A stretch of DNA of 64,000 bases, taken from Ignavibacteriota bacterium. GTDB taxonomy: Bacteria > Bacteroidota > Ignavibacteria > Ignavibacteriales > Melioribacteraceae. The number at the start of each line of letters is the position of its first letter. Positions within the stretch are counted from its first letter, which is position 1. The position numbers and the translations under genes are program-made. The stretch lies in assembly GCA_016708125.1 (NCBI GenBank), contig JADJGF010000001.1, positions 580,001 to 644,000 on the forward strand, given 5' to 3'. A model generated the notes under the pieces. That model did not search any database, had not been told where the DNA came from, and saw nothing but the letters and a program-made list of their open reading frames with translations. This document shows, piece after piece, positions 58,426-64,000 of this stretch.

Positions 58426-58752
58426 TTATTCTTCCTTGTTAATATCAGAAATAATCTCTTTTGCATCAACCAAATCTTCTTTCTTTACCAAAATTTTTAC
58501 AATTGATAAATCTCCCGGCGAAGGAAAACTTTTATCTTGCTGAGATAAAATTATTGATTCAATTCCGGCGCCTTCCAGATTGGCTTTTATCATTTCAGCT
58601 TCAATTGTATCCGAAGTTGTAAACACAATTTCCCAATCATCATAATTAATTAAATTGAGTTCAAAACTTTCATTTGTAATTAATTCCGTTCCGCATTCAA
58701 CACAAACTTTAATTCCTTCAACATATTCAATTTCACAATTTGGACAAATCAT
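58426..58752 (-). CDS. Zinc-ribbon DUF2007 family protein
   Basis: The 108-residue protein begins with a zinc ribbon (MICPNCEIEYVEGIKVCVEC, two CxxC pairs). A DUF2007 domain follows (about 40-104: WEIVFTTSDTIEAEMIKANL, EGAGIESIILSQQDKSF, VKILVKKEDLVDAKEIIS), a small fold suggested as a signal-transducing or binding module. It overlaps the CPBP protease gene by 20 nt and is coupled to cdsA. The function is not established. Confidence 0.85.
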   Translation of the reverse strand: MICPNCEIEYVEGIKVCVECGTELITNESFELNLINYDDWEIVFTTSDTIEAEMIKANLEGAGIESIILSQQDKSFPSPGDLSIVKILVKKEDLVDAKEIISDINKEE

Positions 58753-59707
58753 TTTGCACCTCTTCGTTATTTACAATCTTATTATAATTTTTCTTTAGGA
58801 AAAACACAAATGCCGAAAATAAGATTAGCAAGAGAACAAATATTAAAATGTGAGTATTAATTCCTTCCGCATCAACAAAATTTGACTGCATTAATTCTTC
58901 TTCGCCAAAAACAAAAAATGCAATTATTGAAATAAAATTATTTAGAAAATGAAGTATGATTGGAACAATAATGGAATTGCTTAAATAAACTGAAAAACCA
59001 AAATACATTCCGAGCAAAACCAGCGGAACTAAACCGTATGGATTGAAATGATATATTCCGAAAAAGAAACTTGTTATAAAAATTGATGTTAACGGTTTAA
59101 GTTTATATTCAAAACTTTTTTGAACAAAACCCCGAAAGAAAAATTCCTCGCAAATTGCCGGAGTTACGGAAACTGTAATTATTATTAAAATTATTTCAAA
59201 AACATTATTTCCGGTTAGCAATTGCAAATATGATTCTTCGACAAGTTTATCAAGTTCATCAAAGAAATTTTTTATTCCTTCAACTAAAGAATTAGATTTT
59301 GCAATTTCGTTTATCAAATAATTTTGAACGTGAAGATATTCTTGAAGAAGCGGCATAATTATTACCAATCCCAATACAAAAATTCCCACTTCTTTTGGAT
59401 TCGGCATTCTGAAACGAACGATGGAAGTTACATCTATAAAAACTAATTTACTGAAAAGTATTGCGGGAAAAAGTATAAATAAAATTTGAGAGCCGATTGT
59501 TAACAAACGCATCAAATTCATATCTGCATTTTTAATATCAAACCCAAAAATACCTAATGCTAAAAGTCCGCCGCCAAATTGAAAAATAAAAAAGACAGCT
59601 ATTAAACCTAAAACTGCCGCTTTAGTGGGAGACATTGTCGGTACATTTTGAAATTGATTTGGATTATTTTCCGGCTGATTTTGAGTATCAATATTGTTAT
59701 TATTCAT
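58733..59707 (-). CDS. CPBP family intramembrane metalloprotease (CAAX protease-like)
   Basis: The 324-residue polytopic protein has a Pro/Asn/Gln-rich cytoplasmic N-terminus and about eight helices. The CPBP motif 1 is AICEEFFFRGFVQKSFEY (EExxxR), motif 2 is FFFGIYHFNPYGLVPLVLLG with the conserved His, and a later HFLNNFISIIAFFVFG gives the third motif. Such proteins cleave within membranes or act as chaperones. It is first in a CPBP-DUF2007-cdsA unit. Confidence 0.9.
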   Translation of the reverse strand: MNNNNIDTQNQPENNPNQFQNVPTMSPTKAAVLGLIAVFFIFQFGGGLLALGIFGFDIKNADMNLMRLLTIGSQILFILFPAILFSKLVFIDVTSIVRFRMPNPKEVGIFVLGLVIIMPLLQEYLHVQNYLINEIAKSNSLVEGIKNFFDELDKLVEESYLQLLTGNNVFEIILIIITVSVTPAICEEFFFRGFVQKSFEYKLKPLTSIFITSFFFGIYHFNPYGLVPLVLLGMYFGFSVYLSNSIIVPIILHFLNNFISIIAFFVFGEEELMQSNFVDAEGINTHILIFVLLLILFSAFVFFLKKNYNKIVNNEEVQNDLSKL

Positions 59708-59791
59708 ACCGCTAAGATAAATAAAAGGTTTAAGTAATTCTACTATTCTTAATTGCTTAAATTTGAACTGAACTTATTTAGCGAAGATAAG

Positions 59792-59814
59792 TGCCAGTAC
59801 CCCCTTAACTGGCA
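59792..59814. other. 7-bp hairpin with C5 loop between CPBP gene and secreted-protein gene
   Basis: TGCCAGT (59792-59798) pairs with ACTGGCA (59808-59814) around ACCCCCTTA. It lies downstream of the type IX secreted gene (stop at 59847) and upstream of the CPBP start (59707). No T-tract follows on either strand. It resembles the hairpin at 949-972 in having CCAGT/ACTGG arms with a CCCCC loop. Confidence 0.5.
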
Positions 59815-59846
59815 AATAAAAAAGATTACGATTACGGCATTTGATG

Positions 59847-61541
59847 CTATTTTATTAGTATCATTTTTTTCAAATCAGAGAAGTTACTTGTTTGAAGTCT
59901 ATAAAAATAAACTCCACTTGCCAAATTTCCAGCATTAAATGGCACACTATATAGACCTGCTTCTTTTATATCATCAATCAGAACTGAAACCTCCCGACCT
60001 AAGTTATCATATACTTTTAATGATACATAGCTTTTATCTGAAAGTTGAAAACTTATTTTTGTTTCGGGATTAAAAGGATTAGGATAATTCGAAAATAATT
60101 TTGTAATTGAAGGAATATTATCATATTCTGCAAAATCAATTGAAAATTTATTCAAACCAATTATTTCTGTTGAAACTTCATTACTAAAATTTGACAAATT
60201 ACCCGTTAAGTCTTCTGCTTTAATTTTATAAAAGGCATCTTGTCCTACTCCGCCATATAAATTTAATGTTACACTTTGATCGGTATAAGTCGTATTTGTG
60301 GTTGTTGCTAATTGTATCCAATTTCCAAATTCAAGTTTTCTGAAAATCACATATCTTTTAAGGTCAGGTTCATTATTTGCTGCCCAATCTAATTTGGGTT
60401 TGTTATTATATGTTCCACCGGCAGATATTGTCAAATTTTGTGGGTTTAATGGAACAGCATCACACTGTCTGTATTTTATATAACCTGAATTATCACTATA
60501 ATATACAACATATAAATCATTTGAAACACTATAAATAGCCGGATAATAACCATCTGTTTCAATTGAACTTTCTGAACTCCAGTAGCTACCATTATAATTA
60601 CGGTATAAAACACTTTCGTAATCTACGTATACAATGTGTGTTTTGTTATCATAAGAATTAGAAATTGAAACAACTGGGTTTACAGCTGAGAAAGACTTTA
60701 TTAGTGTACCTGACGACCAAGAAGTCCCTCCCAATGATCTTTCTTTTACATATAAATCAGAATGATATTGGCCCATACCTGCTACGAATTCACAATAAAA
60801 ATCGAATAATTTTGAGGAACTATTTCCAATTTTTTCAACCATTGAACCCTGACTAAAAACTGTTTGCGGAGTTTGCCAATTTGAATTGTATTTGTCTCTT
60901 TCCATTGCTATACCGCTATTACTAGTTGGGTCCTCACTTTGCCCAGTATTAACAGAAACATGTACTCTGTTTTCTGAAACGCTGACTGTCGGGAAACCAC
61001 CATATTGTAAAGAACTATGATCTGTAACATTTTTGTAATCTACCCATTGGTTACTTGAGTTAATTCTATAATAATGCGTTTCATAATCTGGGTAACTGTC
61101 TTGAGTGGCATAAACTAGGTGCAACCCCGTATAATCATAAACAATATCAACAGCGTTACAATAATTAGCACCTATAGCTTTATCTACAATTGGAGTCCAG
61201 CTTTGACCCGCATTTGTTGAGTATTTGGCTTTTAAATTGTTACCAAGTTTATAAACAACATAAACTTTATCATTATTACCGGCAACATTTGGGAATTCTG
61301 CATTACCAGCTGTTTCAATTGTAGAACTTCTTACAACAGAGCCGGTGCTATTTAATAAATAATATTTAATTGAATTTGAAGAGTTTGAATTTTGAACAAT
61401 TATATGATTACCGGCTTTATTTGTATATAAATCCATCTTTTGCAAATTGGGTTCATTAATTGTTGTTGTAACTATATTATTCCAGCTTTGAGAATAATTT
61501 ATTGAACAGAGCAATAAAAAAGATAAAATTATTTTTTTCAT
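59847..61541 (-). CDS. Secreted protein with FnIII-like region and type IX sorting domain
   Basis: The 564-residue protein has a signal peptide (KKIILSFLLLCSINYSQ). A long repetitive beta region (about 20-365) of sialidase/propeller-like blades follows (KVYVVYKLGNNLKAKYSTNA, GQSWTPIVD, GLHLVYATQDSYPDYET, THIVYVDYESVLYRNYN). An FnIII-like domain lies at about 368-465 (PQNLTISAGGTYNNKPKLDW). The C-terminal sorting domain has KLFSNYPNPFNPETKISF and terminal KKMILIK. It shares orientation with the next secreted gene (23-nt gap), forming a pair. The ligand is unknown. Confidence 0.82.
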   Translation of the reverse strand: MKKIILSFLLLCSINYSQSWNNIVTTTINEPNLQKMDLYTNKAGNHIIVQNSNSSNSIKYYLLNSTGSVVRSSTIETAGNAEFPNVAGNNDKVYVVYKLGNNLKAKYSTNAGQSWTPIVDKAIGANYCNAVDIVYDYTGLHLVYATQDSYPDYETHYYRINSSNQWVDYKNVTDHSSLQYGGFPTVSVSENRVHVSVNTGQSEDPTSNSGIAMERDKYNSNWQTPQTVFSQGSMVEKIGNSSSKLFDFYCEFVAGMGQYHSDLYVKERSLGGTSWSSGTLIKSFSAVNPVVSISNSYDNKTHIVYVDYESVLYRNYNGSYWSSESSIETDGYYPAIYSVSNDLYVVYYSDNSGYIKYRQCDAVPLNPQNLTISAGGTYNNKPKLDWAANNEPDLKRYVIFRKLEFGNWIQLATTTNTTYTDQSVTLNLYGGVGQDAFYKIKAEDLTGNLSNFSNEVSTEIIGLNKFSIDFAEYDNIPSITKLFSNYPNPFNPETKISFQLSDKSYVSLKVYDNLGREVSVLIDDIKEAGLYSVPFNAGNLASGVYFYRLQTSNFSDLKKMILIK

Positions 61542-61564
61542 ACTTTGTTTTCCTTAATTAAATT

Positions 61565-63346
61565 CTATTTTAATAAAATTGATTTAACTGTTGCGGAATA
61601 ATTATTAGTAGTAAGTCGAATTAAATAAATTCCGGAAGGGACTAATTTTCCATTATAATCCCTTGCTTCCCAGCTTAAAGAATAGTTACCGGGAGCTGTT
61701 ACTTTTTCTAGTAAGGTAATTATTTCTTCCCCAATAATATTATATATTTTTACCGAGACTTTTGATGATTCAGTAATGTCAAATTTAATGGTTGTTTGTG
61801 GATTGAAGGGATTGGGATAAACCGGATACAGTTTAAAATCAACCGGAATAGTGTTACTTTCTTCTTTTATATCAACTAGAAAATTTGGTTTGTATATTCG
61901 GTTGAACCATTTTATTCCCACATTTGATTTAATATCCCACATATTAATAAGCAGTTCTTGTCTTTCATCATCTCTCTCATCATCAACCATATTATAAAGA
62001 TTAGCACCATAATAACCCATATAGTTATTTTCCCAATTATGCCGTTTATAATAGAAAACTTCATATTTTTGTTGCTCTAAACTTCCTACAAATTTCAGAA
62101 TTATAACAGTCATATCAAGTCCAAATAAAACTTCTTCTTTACCATCCTTATCAACATCAATAACTTGAATATTTCCTGCATCTGTAGAAAATATCCCTTT
62201 AAGATCAATTTTTCCAACGGCATGATAACTATTATTTCCGTTTGCTTCAAAAATTGTTATTCTTGTAATTGCCACACCATCAAAAAAAGCATCGCCGCCA
62301 ATCCAAATTTCTTTTTTACCATTACCATCAAGATCATTTGTTGATGCGCATAAGTAAGCATTATATGTCTCAACCATTCCCTTATAATTAGGTGCATAAC
62401 AATCATTTCCGCAATTTTCAATTGAGAGAATTTTACCATGAATACTCCCGCAAAAAAATTCCGTTTTACCGTCTTGGTCAAAATCTCCGATTGAAAAACC
62501 GCTATAGAAAAGATCGAGGTGATAATAATCATATTCAAAGATTTTGATAAAATTGTTTTGTTGATGATTATACTCATAAATATTAATTAACAGAGGATTT
62601 GAAGGAAGTATAAAAATTTGGTCAGTATCATCGTCCCCATCCCAATGTCCAAATAGATTATCATTCTGTTGATTATTTGAATCTTTTGGTTGAAAACTGA
62701 ATGACAATTCTGTGGCAAGGGATAAATCTGAACTTTTTTTGTAATATAAAAATTGGTTTACATTCCAGTTTATAATGGTATCATTAAAATTCTTTAATAG
62801 AACTAATTCATTATTTGTATCGCCATCCACATCAAATATGGATCTTGCAATAACTGTATTAATATCATATTTATGGGCAAAATTAAAGTTGCCTTGTGCA
62901 TTCATCTCATATGAAACAATATCAGTGTGTGGTGTAGTATAATCTTTCATTTGTCCATAAAGTTCTGCAAAACCATTGTTGTTAATATCGCCAACAAGCA
63001 AAGTTCTAAAATTCCCAATCGGTACTTCCTGCCAAAAACTGTACATATTCGAATAAAGAGAAGTATCAATAGCGTTCAAATCAATAACTGTGCTATCAAA
63101 GTTTGGTGAATATGTTGTTTTGTGTAATGCTTTATATTCTTTCTTATAATCACCAATATTTTTGTAGAGTAATTTTCCATTTGGGTATTGCAGTTTCAGT
63201 ATATCTTTTTCAATTTCCGTTGCTTTTACATCCACTTTTGATTGTAATTTTTCTACTATAATATTTCGGTTTTGTGTTTCTTTTTGTGCAAATAAAAGAT
63301 TAGTAAAAAACATAAAAATTAAAATTGCCCAAAGTATTTTTGCCAT
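61565..63346 (-). CDS. Secreted FG-GAP/VCBS-repeat-like protein with type IX sorting domain
   Basis: The 593-residue protein has a signal peptide (LWAILIFMFFTNLLFAQ). At least five Asp-rich repeat motifs follow, of the form DxDxDGxxE (LVGDINNNGFAELYG, DVDGDTNNELVLLK, IGDFDQDGKTEFFCGS, DLDGNGKKEIWIGG, DVDKDGKEEVLFGL), typical of calcium-binding FG-GAP/VCBS propeller blades. The C-terminal sorting domain has KLYPVYPNPFNPQTTIKF, EARDYNGKLVPSGIYLIRL and ends KSILLK. Upstream are AAAGGA and a TAACTTTG element. It probably functions at the cell surface or outside. Confidence 0.85.
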   Translation of the reverse strand: MAKILWAILIFMFFTNLLFAQKETQNRNIIVEKLQSKVDVKATEIEKDILKLQYPNGKLLYKNIGDYKKEYKALHKTTYSPNFDSTVIDLNAIDTSLYSNMYSFWQEVPIGNFRTLLVGDINNNGFAELYGQMKDYTTPHTDIVSYEMNAQGNFNFAHKYDINTVIARSIFDVDGDTNNELVLLKNFNDTIINWNVNQFLYYKKSSDLSLATELSFSFQPKDSNNQQNDNLFGHWDGDDDTDQIFILPSNPLLINIYEYNHQQNNFIKIFEYDYYHLDLFYSGFSIGDFDQDGKTEFFCGSIHGKILSIENCGNDCYAPNYKGMVETYNAYLCASTNDLDGNGKKEIWIGGDAFFDGVAITRITIFEANGNNSYHAVGKIDLKGIFSTDAGNIQVIDVDKDGKEEVLFGLDMTVIILKFVGSLEQQKYEVFYYKRHNWENNYMGYYGANLYNMVDDERDDERQELLINMWDIKSNVGIKWFNRIYKPNFLVDIKEESNTIPVDFKLYPVYPNPFNPQTTIKFDITESSKVSVKIYNIIGEEIITLLEKVTAPGNYSLSWEARDYNGKLVPSGIYLIRLTTNNYSATVKSILLK

Positions 63347-63627
63347 CTTAATATCCTTTTAATTGGGAAGAAATAATATTCATTTTTACTAATTACCAAA
63401 GTTAAACAAAACCAACAGGGTAAAAATTATAATCGGATATTATGTCTTGGGGGGGGTATTAAAATTAAATATGTAATTTCTAAGCGACATATTTTAAATT
63501 ATTTTAATGAACTATGTAATTAAATTTATTATTATTGTCAATACTTATAATAAGAAATATATCATTTATTTAGATTTAAAACATTATGAAGTATATTTTT
63601 GATATATAATTTCGGTCGGTCTTAAAA
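63347..63627. promoter_or_regulatory. Intergenic region with TAACTTTG element and an 8-G tract
   Basis: On the minus strand TAACTTTG (63404-63397) is a perfect Bacteroidota -7 element about 50 nt before the ATG at 63346; the -33 position at 20-nt spacing is not TTG. A run of eight G (63449-63456) lies further upstream, the longest G run in this AT-rich window. The rest, to the DUF3108-like gene stop at 63628, is AT-rich and empty. Confidence 0.45.
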
Positions 63628-64000
63628 TTATTTTGTTGAAGCCAATTTTGGTTTTATTCCTTCGTAGCTTGTAAGTTCTGCATCAATTGAACCAATTAGA
63701 ATTTTGGATTTAACTTTTACCGGCATTTTTACATCATCATCTGTCAGCCAAACAATAATGCTTCCTTCATTTTTAAATAAACCGCCTTCAACAACTAACG
63801 GTTCAATCATTATACAATTAAAAGTTCCGGCATCAACTTTTACTTTTTCTTTGCCACGATAAACAACATCAAGCGGATAAACTTTATCTTTGAAAAAATT
63901 TTCCAAATGAAAACTTTCGCCTTCTTTTAAAGATTCAAAATCAAAAGTTCTTGCAAGATAAAAAGCAGAAACTATATCATTTACGTAATCCGGAATTTCA
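63628..64000 (-). CDS. DUF3108-like periplasmic protein, C-terminal part (5' end outside window)
   Basis: The frame is open to the right window edge. The visible 124 residues include DIVSAFYLARTFDFESLKEG, SFHLENFFKDKVYPLDVVYR, GKEKVKVDAGTFNCIMIEPL, SIIVWLTDDDVKMPVKVKSK and GSIDAELTSYEGIKPK. A start inside this stretch is not credible, because the upstream in-frame sequence belongs to the same domain. The pattern FxxxV..G.FxCxxIxP...I.IWLTDD....PVxVxSK matches DUF3108, a beta-barrel-like periplasmic family of unknown function. It may have a signal peptide outside the window. Confidence 0.8.
   Translation of the reverse strand, partial: EIPDYVNDIVSAFYLARTFDFESLKEGESFHLENFFKDKVYPLDVVYRGKEKVKVDAGTFNCIMIEPLVVEGGLFKNEGSIIVWLTDDDVKMPVKVKSKILIGSIDAELTSYEGIKPKLASTK

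Noticed and set aside
60298..60856. Short plus-strand frames inside the FnIII/type IX secreted gene
   Set aside because: They are antisense to a gene with signal peptide and sorting domain, and have no start signals.
1..64000. CRISPR array, prophage or tRNA/rRNA genes
   Set aside because: No regularly spaced repeats, no phage structural genes, and no tRNA-like GTTCRA/cloverleaf or rRNA sequence was seen in the gaps between genes, which are nearly all under 330 bp.

Overview
The window is about 30% GC, densely packed and almost entirely chromosomal housekeeping sequence. It most likely comes from a member of the Ignavibacteria (Bacteroidota/Chlorobi side of the tree). The evidence is four secreted proteins with C-terminal type IX sorting domains of the form YPNPFNPTTKI...KKMILLK, a GWxTD-domain protein, a DUF3098 protein, LytS/LytTR signalling, LPS/KDO biosynthesis genes, and promoters of the Bacteroidota type (TTG-N20-TAnnTTTR). 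The lineage call is inference from gene content; no rRNA or tRNA gene is present to confirm it.

Layout. 1-0.6 kb: tail of a transposase cut by the window edge. 0.6-2.65 kb (+): two small proteins, a lone bacterial-microcompartment vertex protein (EutN/CcmL) and dprA. 2.65-9.8 kb (-): rarA, a DivIC/FtsB-like protein, ddl, a Gfo/Idh/MocA oxidoreductase, metF and a membrane-anchored penicillin-acylase-family hydrolase. 9.9-14.7 kb (+): rmuC, two tandem LiaF-like membrane proteins and a LytS/LytTR two-component pair. 14.7-18.0 kb (-): an unusual three-gene cassette (PEGA/thioredoxin-like lipoprotein, polysaccharide-deacetylase-like lipoprotein, orphan secretin-like protein). 18.2-19.8 kb (+): a CoA-acylating aldehyde dehydrogenase with microcompartment-type targeting helices. 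19.8-20.6 kb (-): a type IX secreted protein with an operator-rich upstream region that includes a perfect CRP-type dyad.

20.9-31.1 kb (-): a long, tightly overlapped gene train that encodes much of KDO synthesis and LPS export (kdsB, kdsA, kdsD, lptC, lptA, lptB; no kdsC) interleaved with ruvB, gatC, an STE24-like protease, a B12-binding protein and a PLP desulfhydrase-like enzyme. 31.3-33.7 kb (-): a sodium:solute symporter and a small membrane partner. 33.9-36.0 kb (+): a PpiD/SurA-type foldase followed by a clear intrinsic terminator. 36.1-37.7 kb (-): a Pit phosphate transporter and DUF47 regulator. 38-42 kb (+): a beta-barrel protein, aroK, aroB and a GH10-like glycosidase. 42-47.6 kb (-): uvrA and an Mla-type lipid transport set. 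47.6-59.7 kb (-): yraN, rnhB, a UbiA prenyltransferase, a BamA/TamA-like barrel, a PfkB kinase, the GWxTD protein, rimO, a type IX secreted propeller-like protein, an M48 lipoprotein, cdsA, DUF2007 and a CPBP protease. 59.8-63.3 kb (-): two large type IX secreted proteins. 63.6 kb to the end (-): a DUF3108-like protein cut by the edge.

The main theme is envelope biogenesis: LPS precursor synthesis and export, outer-membrane assembly, phospholipid synthesis and transport, envelope stress sensing and secreted surface proteins. The observations most worth pursuing are the two separated microcompartment components (vertex protein and tagged aldehyde dehydrogenase), the orphan secretin/deacetylase/PEGA cassette, a 62-bp palindromic element inserted in frame inside a sorting domain, the repeated exact 20-nt promoter spacing, and the CRP-type operator upstream of a secreted protein gene.
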